Positions 18,913-27,001 of a stretch of DNA of 50,513 nt are shown here, piece by piece. The stretch is from Pseudomonadota bacterium (GTDB lineage Bacteria > Pseudomonadota > Gammaproteobacteria > Burkholderiales > UBA11063). The DNA is taken from positions 1 through 50,513 of the forward strand of contig RXKA01000038.1 in the NCBI GenBank assembly GCA_003962985.1, in the 5' to 3' direction. Positions within the stretch are counted from its first letter, which is position 1; each line of letters starts with the position of its first letter. The notes beneath the pieces are model-generated. The model saw nothing but the letters and a program-made list of their open reading frames with translations, did not search any database and was not told the origin of the DNA. Made by a program: the position numbers and the translations under genes.

Positions 18913-20514
18913 ATGACAAAAAAACAAGTCTATATTCTCGACACTACCCTACGCGATGGGCAACAATCCCCAGGTGCAGGTATGTCATTTGAAGACAATT
19001 TACATTACGCTGAATTAGCCCATAAGCTACAAATTGATGTCCTTGAAGCAGGTTTTCCTTCTGCAAGTAATACCGATTTTGAAATTGTAAATCAAATTTC
19101 ACAAAACATGGCAGCTAAAAACTCACCAATGATAATATCTTCATTGTGTCAATTACGTGAAGATCAGGTTATCCGTACTATGGAAGCTCTTGCGCCTAGT
19201 TTAGCGATTGGTAGAGCGCGAATTCACATCTATGTTCCTGTAGATCCTGAACTAATGGCTGCATCATTGGGTAAATTAGCCGATAATAAACCTGCAATTA
19301 TTGAAACAGTATACCGCCTAATTAAAATCATGAGTGACAAAGGATTTGAAGTAGAATTTAGTCCAGAGGGTTACTCCCGTCAACGCGACAATTTTGACTT
19401 TGTAACTGCGTTGATTCGCCAAGCTATTTCGGCTGGTGCTAGCGTAATTAATTGTCCAGATACTATTGGTGGTGCTTATGAATTAGAGGGTGAATCTTAC
19501 TTCATTAACAACATGGCAAAACACAAAGCTATTATGGAACAAGAATTTCCTGAGCGTGAGATAATTTGGTCAATGCATTGCCACAATGACTTTGGTACAG
19601 CATTGCAAAATAGCTTAAATGGTGTATTTAGAGGCGTTGCGCGTCAAATTGAAGGTTGTATTAATGGTGTAGGCGAACGTGCAGGAAATGCTGCCCTTGA
19701 ACAATGCATCATGGTCATTCGTCAGTTTGGACAAAACCCAGCATTAGAACAACAATATTTTACCAATATCAATATTGGCTACCTCAAAGAGGCATCTGAC
19801 TTTATCGCCGAACGAATGCTACCACGTCAACCACATTCACCGATTGTGGGTAAAAATTCGGCAAGCCATACATCTGGTGGTCATATTAATGCTATACTAC
19901 GTAATCCATTGGCATATCAACCATTTGATCCACGTGATATCGGTAGTGAAATTAGTTTTGTCTTTGGACCACTAAGCGGAAGTAATCATGCACAGCAAAT
20001 AATTCATAAATTTGCCTACAAATGTGACGATAACGAAAAAGTTGTAGTTTGTCAAGCAATCAAAGATTACTACGCGGATCGCCGTAAAGGTGTTACCGAC
20101 GAAGAATTAATCGTGGCATATAAATGGTATCGTGCTCCGATAAAACTAACTTCAATTGATTATGCTAAAAGTAAAGATAGTGTTACACGTGTGACATTAA
20201 AAGGATTATTCTTTGATAAAGAAGATTTAACAATTGAATATAGTGGTAAAGGTTCGGCATTAAGCGCATTAAATAATGCAGTTAATCAGGCACATGATGG
20301 TATAATGGTCGTAGACTATAGTTCTCGTTCACGTGGAATTACTGTAGATGCTATTTGCGAATCAAAAATAGTCATTTCATTAAATAATCAGCGCTATGAA
20401 GGCATCGCAGAAGATGATGATATCGAATTGTCAGCACTAAAAGCCTTTGTTAATGCTGTAAATAATGCGTATATCGAAGAAAATTTTAAAATTAACTCAA
20501 TAAAAGGTTTGTGA
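18913..20514 (+). CDS. leuA: 2-isopropylmalate synthase LeuA
   Basis: A 533-residue enzyme condensing acetyl-CoA with 2-oxoisovalerate, the committed leucine step. The TIM-barrel motif DTTLRDGQQSPGAGM, the metal-binding HCHNDFGTALQNS and NGVGERAGNAALEQ are intact. The C-terminal ~130 residues form the LeuA dimer/regulatory domain used for leucine feedback. Length fits the long bacterial LeuA class (about 510-530). It begins 17 nt after leuB. Confidence 0.95.
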   Translation: MTKKQVYILDTTLRDGQQSPGAGMSFEDNLHYAELAHKLQIDVLEAGFPSASNTDFEIVNQISQNMAAKNSPMIISSLCQLREDQVIRTMEALAPSLAIGRARIHIYVPVDPELMAASLGKLADNKPAIIETVYRLIKIMSDKGFEVEFSPEGYSRQRDNFDFVTALIRQAISAGASVINCPDTIGGAYELEGESYFINNMAKHKAIMEQEFPEREIIWSMHCHNDFGTALQNSLNGVFRGVARQIEGCINGVGERAGNAALEQCIMVIRQFGQNPALEQQYFTNINIGYLKEASDFIAERMLPRQPHSPIVGKNSASHTSGGHINAILRNPLAYQPFDPRDIGSEISFVFGPLSGSNHAQQIIHKFAYKCDDNEKVVVCQAIKDYYADRRKGVTDEELIVAYKWYRAPIKLTSIDYAKSKDSVTRVTLKGLFFDKEDLTIEYSGKGSALSALNNAVNQAHDGIMVVDYSSRSRGITVDAICESKIVISLNNQRYEGIAEDDDIELSALKAFVNAVNNAYIEENFKINSIKGL

Positions 20515-20515
20515 G

Positions 20516-22204
20516 ATGAAAATAACAGGTGCACAGGCAATCATTGAATCACTACTAGCTGAAGGAGTAGATTTAGTATTTGGCTATCCAGGTGGCGCGA
20601 TTCTACCTACTTATGATGCTTTATTTGAAAGCAAAGAACGAATCCGTCATGTTTTGGTGCGTCACGAACAAGGTGCGGCAATAGCAGCAGAAGGCTACGC
20701 TAAATCAAGTGGACGTACAGGTGTCTGTATTGCGACTTCAGGTCCTGGTGCAACCAATTTAGTAACGGGAATTGCAGATGCAATGCTGGATTCTGTGCCA
20801 TTAGTATGTATCACAGGTCAAGTAGCGAGTAGTTTAATTGGTACAGATGCATTCCAAGAAGCAGATATTGTGGGGATAACAATTCCTATTACCAAATGGA
20901 ATATTCAAGTTAGTCGTGCAGAAGACATTCCTAATGCGATTGCTAAAGCATTTTATTATGCCAAAGATGGACGACCAGGTCCAGTGTTAGTTGATATTAC
21001 TAAGGATGCCCAAGCTGGGATGATGGAATTTACCGAGTATGCGAAGTATGTTCCACGCGGTAAAAAATCTACACAGCACAAACACTCAGATATGCAATTT
21101 ATTGAGATTGCGGATTTATTAAATAATGCTAAGCGTCCTCTAATCCTAGCTGGTAATGGGGTTGGTATTGCAAATGCCGAAGAAGAATTAGTAAAATTAG
21201 CAGAAAAAGCAACTATTCCAGTTGCATGTACTTTGCATGGTCTACATAGTTTCCCTTCCAACCATGAATATTTTGTTGGCTTATTAGGTATGCATGGTAA
21301 TTATGCACCAAATATTTTGACTAATGAAGCAGATGTAATCTTAGCAATTGGTATGCGTTTTGATGATCGTGTGACTGGTAATTTAGCTCGTTATGCTAAA
21401 CAAGCTAAAATTATCCATGTTGATATTGATTTTGCCGAAATCAATAAAAATGTACGCAGTCATATGCATGTACAAGCAGATGCTAAATATGCAATTAGCC
21501 ATATCTTACGTTTTGTGCAAAGTAATAACCACAAAGAGTGGCACCATCGGTTTAAGCATTTGCATGATCAGGAATATGAGCAAGTGATCAAGGCTGAATT
21601 AAGTCATAAAGGTGATATGATTCGTATGCCACAAGCCATGGATTTGGTTTCACGTAAAACTAAAGGTGAAGCGATTGTAGTGCCTGATGTAGGACAAAAT
21701 CAGATGGTAGCAATGCGTTACTATAAATTCCAAAAACCTAAATCACACATTTCATCAGGTGGCTTGGGCACAATGGGATTTGCCCTACCTGCTGCAATTG
21801 GGGCAAAAATGGCAAATCCAGATCGTGAAGTAATTTGCGTTGCTGGTGATGGTGGTATTCAGATGAATATCCAAGAATTAGGTGTAATTCTACAAGAAAA
21901 ACTACCCGTTAAAATATTGTTGTTAAATAATAATTATCTTGGTATGGTACGCCAATGGCAAGAAATGTTCTACGAAGAGCGTTACTCATTTGTTGATTTA
22001 GTTAGCCCTGATTTTGTAGCCCTTGCTAATGCATACGGGATTAAAGCGCGCAAGGTGACATCACCAGATGAGCTTGAAGAAGCGGTTGATGAAATGTTGG
22101 CATCTAAAGAAGCCTATTTCTTGGAAGTAGTTGTGGAAAAACGTGAAAAAGTGTTTCCAATGATTCCCGCAGGTTCGGCGGTTGATGAAATTAGATTGTC
22201 TTAA
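20516..22204 (+). CDS. ilvB: acetolactate synthase large (catalytic) subunit
   Basis: A 562-residue ThDP-dependent enzyme forming acetolactate or acetohydroxybutyrate for valine, leucine and isoleucine. The catalytic glutamate region RHEQGAAIAAEGYAKSSG, the FAD-binding middle domain and the ThDP motif AGDGGIQMNIQELGVI..NNNYLGMVRQWQE are all clear. Its start is one base after the leuA stop (TGAGATG), so it is tightly coupled. Symbol could equally be ilvI or ilvG, which cannot be told apart here. Confidence 0.94.
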   Translation: MKITGAQAIIESLLAEGVDLVFGYPGGAILPTYDALFESKERIRHVLVRHEQGAAIAAEGYAKSSGRTGVCIATSGPGATNLVTGIADAMLDSVPLVCITGQVASSLIGTDAFQEADIVGITIPITKWNIQVSRAEDIPNAIAKAFYYAKDGRPGPVLVDITKDAQAGMMEFTEYAKYVPRGKKSTQHKHSDMQFIEIADLLNNAKRPLILAGNGVGIANAEEELVKLAEKATIPVACTLHGLHSFPSNHEYFVGLLGMHGNYAPNILTNEADVILAIGMRFDDRVTGNLARYAKQAKIIHVDIDFAEINKNVRSHMHVQADAKYAISHILRFVQSNNHKEWHHRFKHLHDQEYEQVIKAELSHKGDMIRMPQAMDLVSRKTKGEAIVVPDVGQNQMVAMRYYKFQKPKSHISSGGLGTMGFALPAAIGAKMANPDREVICVAGDGGIQMNIQELGVILQEKLPVKILLLNNNYLGMVRQWQEMFYEERYSFVDLVSPDFVALANAYGIKARKVTSPDELEEAVDEMLASKEAYFLEVVVEKREKVFPMIPAGSAVDEIRLS

Positions 22205-22214
22205 GGGGAATTAA

Positions 22215-22472
22215 ATGACTACAAATAATGATATGCACATTATTACCATAGTTACTCGAAATTCTTTGCGTGTACTGCAACGAATTTCTGGATTATTTTC
22301 ACGTTACAGTGTTAATATTGATCAGATGAGTATTTTTAGCGGTCAAGATGGACTATCTTACTTTTCAGTAATAGTTTATAGTGATGACCATTCAGTACAA
22401 AAATTGACGAATCAATTAAACAAAATCGTCGAAGTATGCGATGTTCGCATCGTTAATCATAAACATTTTTAA
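22215..22472 (+). CDS. ilvN: acetolactate synthase small (regulatory) subunit, short ACT-only form
   Basis: An 85-residue ACT-domain subunit that activates the large subunit and can confer valine feedback. The ACT core HIITIVTRNSLRVLQRISGLFSRYSVNIDQMSIF is followed by a short second half and ends at NHKHF. The common IlvH has about 160 residues with a second C-terminal domain, missing here; the size resembles IlvM or IlvN of enterobacteria. AAGGGG precedes the ATG, 10 nt after the large subunit stop. Confidence 0.85.
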   Translation: MTTNNDMHIITIVTRNSLRVLQRISGLFSRYSVNIDQMSIFSGQDGLSYFSVIVYSDDHSVQKLTNQLNKIVEVCDVRIVNHKHF

Positions 22473-22489
22473 TTTTGGAAGGAAAATTT

Positions 22490-23533
22490 ATGGCTATCAT
22501 GAATTTTGGTGGTGTAGAAGAGAACGTTATTACACGTGAAGAATTTCCGTTGGCTAAAGCACGTGAAGTGTTAGCGAATGAAACAATTGCGGTAATTGGT
22601 TACGGTGTGCAAGGTCCTGGTCAAGCGTTAAACTTGAAAGATAACGGTTTTAATGTAATCGTTGGTCAACGTTCGCCATCTAAATCATATGATAAAGCTG
22701 TTGCTGATGGTTTTGTACCAGGTGTAAGTTTATTCTCACCTGAAGAAGCATTAGAAAAAGCTACTGTTATTATGTATCTATTAAGTGATGCAGCGCAAAT
22801 TGCGATGTGGCCAACAGTACAAAAACACTTAACTAAAGGTAAAGCATTATACTTCTCTCACGGTTTTGGTATTACTTACAAAGATCGTACTGGTATCGTG
22901 CCTCCTAGCGATGTAGATGTATTCTTAGCTGCTCCTAAAGGTTCTGGTACTTCATTACGTCGTTTATTCCTTGAAGGCAAAGGTTTAAATTCATCATATG
23001 CAGTATTCCAAGATGCAACTGGTCGTGCTACTGAACGTTGTTTAGCTCTTGGTATTGGTATTGGTTCTGGCTACTTATTTGAAACTACATTCCAAAAAGA
23101 AGTTTACTCTGACTTAACTGGTGAACGTGGTATCTTGATGGGTGCTTTGGCTGGTGTTATGGAAGCTCAATACAATGTACTTCGTAAAAATGGTCACTCA
23201 CCTTCAGAAGCATTCAATGAGACGGTTGAAGAATTAACTGAGTCATTAATCAAACTAGTTGGTGAAAATGGTATGGATTGGATGTATGCTAATACTTCTA
23301 CTACAGCTCAACGTGGTGCTTTGGATTGGAGAAAACCTTTCCGTGATGCTACAGCTCCTGTATTTGAAGAATTGTATGCTAAAGTTGCAGCTGGTGAAGA
23401 AGCTCAACGCTCAATCGACACTAACTCACAAGAAGACTACCGTGTTAAATTAGAAGCTGAATTAGCTGAAATCCGCGATAGCGAAATGTGGCAAGCTGGT
23501 AAAACTGTACGTTCATTACGTCCAGGTAAATAA
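22490..23533 (+). CDS. ilvC: ketol-acid reductoisomerase, Bacteroidetes/eukaryote-like type
   Basis: A 347-residue NADPH-dependent enzyme converting acetolactate to dihydroxyisovalerate. The start at 22490 (MAIMNFGGVEENV) has GGAAGGAA directly upstream; the longer frame from TTG at 22475 overlaps that ribosome site. The nucleotide loop is GYGVQGPGQALNL, followed by VGQRSPSKSYDKAVADGFVPG, LLSDAAQIAMWP, APKGSGTSLRRLFLEGKGLNSS and LTGERGILMG. This sequence is of the form I know from Bacteroidetes, chlamydiae and fungi/plants. The usual proteobacterial enzyme instead has GYGSQGHAHALNLRDSG. Regular codon use suggests high expression. Strong terminator follows. Confidence 0.93.
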   Translation: MAIMNFGGVEENVITREEFPLAKAREVLANETIAVIGYGVQGPGQALNLKDNGFNVIVGQRSPSKSYDKAVADGFVPGVSLFSPEEALEKATVIMYLLSDAAQIAMWPTVQKHLTKGKALYFSHGFGITYKDRTGIVPPSDVDVFLAAPKGSGTSLRRLFLEGKGLNSSYAVFQDATGRATERCLALGIGIGSGYLFETTFQKEVYSDLTGERGILMGALAGVMEAQYNVLRKNGHSPSEAFNETVEELTESLIKLVGENGMDWMYANTSTTAQRGALDWRKPFRDATAPVFEELYAKVAAGEEAQRSIDTNSQEDYRVKLEAELAEIRDSEMWQAGKTVRSLRPGK

Positions 23534-23547
23534 TACTTTCATAATAA

Positions 23548-23581
23548 AAATAAATCCATGGTTTTTACCATGGATTTATTT
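23548..23581. terminator. bidirectional terminator between ilvC and the kinase gene
   Basis: Perfect 15-bp stem (23548-23562 / 23567-23581, core AAATCCATGGT) with a TTTT loop. The A/T-rich stem ends give an A run before and a T run after, so it can work on both strands for the two convergent operons. Confidence 0.85.
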
Positions 23582-23600
23582 CTTGATCACACAGATTTGG

Positions 23601-25091
23601 CTACATATCACCAGTCTGACTACTATAGCCACTACTCTGTGATGGCGCTTGTTGAGTAGTAGAATTACTCTTAGGTTTTGGCTTAACAACTTTTTTTGGC
23701 TTTGATACAGTAGTGTTATTTATTGGTGGTTCAACAGGGTCACTCACGACAACTGGTGCTGGTGGTACTGGTGTTGGAGCACTTATAGCCTCAGATGGGG
23801 CTGGCGATGTAATAACACTCTCATTAGTCGACACATTATTTGATTTGGTTATATCACCTGAAGCAAATAAACTATCCCAAAATATCACTACTATAATAGT
23901 AATCCCAATTAATACATATATAGCATACAATAAATAATTATTCTTTTTATTGGTACTACTTACAACTTGTTGAGAAGTGGCAGGTTGTGGTTGAACTGGA
24001 ACTTGTGGTTGAACTGGAGCTTGCGGTTGTATTTGTGTTGCCGCCAAGTTCTTTTTGGATTCAATATCTGATATACTATCTGCAAATGCCAACTCCCACT
24101 CGCTTGCGGTTGGACGCTTTAAGTTATTAAGATTACTCTTATCGAAAGCTTTTATGAATAATTGACGTAATTTTGTTCCAATAAGTGGCCAAATAATAAT
24201 GACTAAGTTTTGTTCTGGACTGATCTTATTGTGGAAATATGATCTAACCTTGTTTTTGTCATCATCATCTGGTAATTTAAACACATTATTTTTTATACTA
24301 TCATTCTTATTCCCACTACTTGAAATAATTGAGAATGGGCTCGCCCCATGCATCAAAATACCAAAAAATAACACCGCTAGAGCAAATAATTCATGCTGGT
24401 CAGTTCGAGGATTCTTACTAAAAAAATCCCCAGGATTTGGATATGTCAATAATATCTCAGGCGCTATATAACCTTCAGAAAATAATGCCGTTATATGATT
24501 TGGTGGTACTTGATAACTATCGGTATCAATCAGAAAAGCATGATATGTTTTTTTACTTACAAGAAAGTTTTCAAATTTAATATCAGCAAATAAAATGTGA
24601 TGCTGATGTAAAAATTGAATTCTGTTCGAGACTTCTTTACAGATTTTCAGTAATACAGCAACATACTCATATATAATATAGTTTTTGTTACTTGATGACT
24701 TGTAATCTTTCTGAAATTTCACATTTAAATCTTTAAATATTTCTTGAGATTCTTTATATTCTGTCATATCAATTTTTGGCATTAAATACCCTACAAACAC
24801 TCCGTTCTTATCAACGAGGATACTATCTGCATCTGGCCATGTAATGTACGGATTGCTAAACGACATTTGTGACATGTCTAATATTTTCTTTATTTTTTCA
24901 GGAGTATATGCACCTCTTTGAGAAACTGGTTCACCGTAACCTTTATACATTTTGGCACACAGCCTTTGGTCTATATCAACATCATGTATCCAACCCTCAC
25001 CACTATTGTCCCCATTCAATTGCTTTTTAATTATTACGGGAGAATCATCTTTTTTCTTAAAAAATTTTTCGTTTGTGAATTTACTAGGCAT
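23601..25091 (-). CDS. membrane-anchored Ser/Thr protein kinase-like protein (TerY-P triad kinase)
   Basis: A 496-residue protein with a eukaryote-like kinase domain at about residues 20-345, a Gln/Pro-rich linker, one transmembrane helix (about 386-405) and a Pro/Ser/Thr-rich periplasmic tail ending in a Gln/Ser stretch. The kinase fold is divergent: the ATP lysine is probably in LCAKMYKG; the catalytic loop is FADIKFENFL (D170, K172, N175; HRD is FAD) and the DFG motif is DTD (189-191). The key catalytic residues remain, so activity is plausible. It ends the unit, 2 nt after the PP2C gene, with a vWA gene before it. This kinase/PP2C/TerY-type vWA trio is the TerY-P triad known from stress-response neighbourhoods. 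Confidence 0.75.
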   Translation of the reverse strand: MPSKFTNEKFFKKKDDSPVIIKKQLNGDNSGEGWIHDVDIDQRLCAKMYKGYGEPVSQRGAYTPEKIKKILDMSQMSFSNPYITWPDADSILVDKNGVFVGYLMPKIDMTEYKESQEIFKDLNVKFQKDYKSSSNKNYIIYEYVAVLLKICKEVSNRIQFLHQHHILFADIKFENFLVSKKTYHAFLIDTDSYQVPPNHITALFSEGYIAPEILLTYPNPGDFFSKNPRTDQHELFALAVLFFGILMHGASPFSIISSSGNKNDSIKNNVFKLPDDDDKNKVRSYFHNKISPEQNLVIIIWPLIGTKLRQLFIKAFDKSNLNNLKRPTASEWELAFADSISDIESKKNLAATQIQPQAPVQPQVPVQPQPATSQQVVSSTNKKNNYLLYAIYVLIGITIIVVIFWDSLFASGDITKSNNVSTNESVITSPAPSEAISAPTPVPPAPVVVSDPVEPPINNTTVSKPKKVVKPKPKSNSTTQQAPSQSSGYSSQTGDM

Positions 25092-25093
25092 AT

Positions 25094-25978
25094 TTAAACT
25101 CTTTTAATTCTTTTTATCATGTTTTTATATTTTGATTTCTTTTTTCTTCTCTTATCTTTTATGTAGTCATAAACTATATTATGTTTTTCTAAAGGTACAT
25201 TAATTTTATTATCAGGCTTATATTCGTTCAAATTATTAATTAATGTCATTATATTAAGACTACAATCATCAAATACTTTACAGTTTGGAACTAATAATTT
25301 TTCAACAAATTGGTTAACTTCGTTTTGATGATAATGCCCTTGTTGGATTAGATTAATCAACTTTTGAGCGTTATTGCCAAAAAAATGTTCTTTATTACTA
25401 AATAAAACATGTCCTGAGCCATCTGACATTAACATAAATCCACTGATATTATCTAACCTATCACGTAAAACTCTCAGATGTCGAGGCAAGTTACTTCCTG
25501 TTGTCATAAAAGTTGAATTTGGCGTTTCACCATTTTCTGGTAAAGATAGAGGTTCTAAAGTTCCAAAATCACGATTATAACCAATTATACCATCACCAAC
25601 ATGTAATGCAATATATCGTCCGTCTTTTATGGCAACGCATAATAGAGTTGATGACAATTCATATATATCACAGCCTATTTCTGAACTTAGTCTTTTCAAT
25701 GGAGTTTGTATTGTATTACATAATAAGTTAATTACATCTTCAAGATTAGTACTATAAATATCTTCAAAATTACTCGACAGTTCATTACACATTACTTGAC
25801 AAACTAATTCTGCACCTTGTTCTGGATATTTATACGAACCTGCTCCATCAGCCAAAGCTATCACCAAAACGCCATTACTTTCCAAACTATATACACGATC
25901 TTGTCCATTTTTATTAATTGAACTATGTTTTAGTCCAGTACTTGCAGCATACATAATTTGCCAATTATTTTGTTCCAT
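25094..25978 (-). CDS. PP2C-type Ser/Thr protein phosphatase
   Basis: A 294-residue PP2C phosphatase (PP2C_2-like). The metal-binding aspartates are in NGQDRVY (D27), ALADGAGS (D44), ALHVGDGIIG (D129), LMSDGSGH (D186) and FDDCSLNIM (D237/D238). A basic C-terminus (KDKRRKKKSKYKNMIKRIKR) may hold it at the membrane or to nucleic acid. The predicted job is to reverse phosphorylation by the kinase encoded 2 nt downstream. Between the vWA gene and this gene there is a 71-nt gap with a perfect 12-bp stem-loop. No strong ribosome site is seen before the ATG. Confidence 0.85.
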   Translation of the reverse strand: MEQNNWQIMYAASTGLKHSSINKNGQDRVYSLESNGVLVIALADGAGSYKYPEQGAELVCQVMCNELSSNFEDIYSTNLEDVINLLCNTIQTPLKRLSSEIGCDIYELSSTLLCVAIKDGRYIALHVGDGIIGYNRDFGTLEPLSLPENGETPNSTFMTTGSNLPRHLRVLRDRLDNISGFMLMSDGSGHVLFSNKEHFFGNNAQKLINLIQQGHYHQNEVNQFVEKLLVPNCKVFDDCSLNIMTLINNLNEYKPDNKINVPLEKHNIVYDYIKDKRRKKKSKYKNMIKRIKRV

Positions 25979-26008
25979 ATTAAAACTTTCATTATTTTAT
26001 CTGAGTTA

Positions 26009-26037
26009 ATATAGTGTACAAAAAGTACACTATATTG
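26009..26037. repeat. perfect inverted repeat between the vWA and PP2C genes
   Basis: AATATAGTGTAC / GTACACTATATT, 12-bp arms, 5-nt loop. No T run follows on the minus strand, so it is not a classic terminator. It may be an operator, an RNA stability element or an RNase site that sets the vWA to PP2C ratio. Confidence 0.6.
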
Positions 26038-26049
26038 TATAAATATTAG

Positions 26050-26763
26050 TTACTGGTTAAATGAAAATACGGGTAGTGGTGGTTGTTCAATAGTTGGGGC
26101 TTGTCCTGCAACTGAATTAGACATCGCAACAACAGATTTACCTAACCATTCGAAAAATTTAGAAAAATCAGTGCCAGCATCTTTTACCTGTATAAAAATC
26201 TTACTCGGGTGTATAGATGCAAGCTCTTCTTCATTAACACACTCACCTATTCCGACACAAACAACATTTAATTTTTTACTGTTTATCAAATTATGAACTT
26301 GTTTTATTTGTTCCGCTAAAATTTCAGGATCTGTTGAACCTCCGTCAGTCATTAACACTAACCATGGCTGATAATAATCAATTGCCAATTGCTGAAATTC
26401 TTGCTTTTTGGTTTCTAATTTATTTAGAGCATATTTTATTGCTGATCCTGTAGCCGTAAGTCCCAAAGTATTTAAAACTAATTGAGTTGGTTCAAATTGT
26501 TCAGCTTCAATAAAATCGGTAAATTGCTTCTCTTGACCAGTAGATCCAAACCCTATCACTGACACTAATGCTGACTGACTGGCAATTGGATCCTTTTGTA
26601 AACTTTTAAAAAAATCCTTAACGGCACTTTCTAACAGTGGTATTTCTCCTGCCATTGAACCGCTTAAATCTAATAGAACCGCAATTGGCACACGTGTTGT
26701 GTTATTTAACTTTTCATCGCTAAATTCTAAATCACTGAAGTCATCAAGTCTATGGTTACTCAT
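26050..26763 (-). CDS. TerY-like von Willebrand factor A (vWA) domain protein
   Basis: A 237-residue cytoplasmic protein made almost wholly of one vWA domain. The complete MIDAS metal site is visible: DLSGSM (32-37), T104 in LTATGSA and D139 in LMTDGGS. The C-terminal FFEWLGKSVVAMSNSV matches the end of TerY-family proteins of tellurium-resistance loci. Such proteins are thought to act as metal-dependent assembly partners for the kinase and phosphatase encoded next door. AAAGGA precedes the ATG, inside a 12-bp palindrome AAGGATATCCTT. Confidence 0.85.
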   Translation of the reverse strand: MSNHRLDDFSDLEFSDEKLNNTTRVPIAVLLDLSGSMAGEIPLLESAVKDFFKSLQKDPIASQSALVSVIGFGSTGQEKQFTDFIEAEQFEPTQLVLNTLGLTATGSAIKYALNKLETKKQEFQQLAIDYYQPWLVLMTDGGSTDPEILAEQIKQVHNLINSKKLNVVCVGIGECVNEEELASIHPSKIFIQVKDAGTDFSKFFEWLGKSVVAMSNSVAGQAPTIEQPPLPVFSFNQ

Positions 26764-26782
26764 AAGGATATCCTTTTAAAAA

Positions 26783-27001
26783 TTAATTATGATTTTTACG
26801 TTTTTTCTTTTTTGGTTTTGGAGTCGGTGTCGGCGTTGGGGTTGCCTTAATCTCTTCTTTCTTCTGATTAATTAGCATTAACCGTTGCTGATATTCATAT
26901 TCAGCCGTGGGTTTCACATATAATGCTGCTTTTTTCATCACTACAACTAAGAGTAATGAAATTAATAGAATAATTACTTTGAAGTGTGAAATAGATTGCA
27001 T
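26783..27001 (-). CDS. small single-pass membrane protein with Pro/Lys tail
   Basis: A 72-residue protein of unknown function. It has one N-terminal transmembrane helix (about 8-28), a charged helical stretch (YEYQQRLMLINQKKEEIK) and a tail of Thr-Pro repeats ending in PKPKKKKRKNHN. Its ATG overlaps the stop of the M48 protease gene by one base (TAATG), so it is translationally coupled and probably works with that protease or with the vWA protein downstream. No family recognised. Confidence 0.6.
   Translation of the reverse strand: MQSISHFKVIILLISLLLVVVMKKAALYVKPTAEYEYQQRLMLINQKKEEIKATPTPTPTPKPKKKKRKNHN

Noticed and set aside
26764-26775. Palindrome AAGGATATCCTT over the vWA ribosome site as a riboswitch or thermometer
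   Set aside because: With no loop it can form at best a 4-bp hairpin; the palindrome is likely a by-product of an AAGGA ribosome site.
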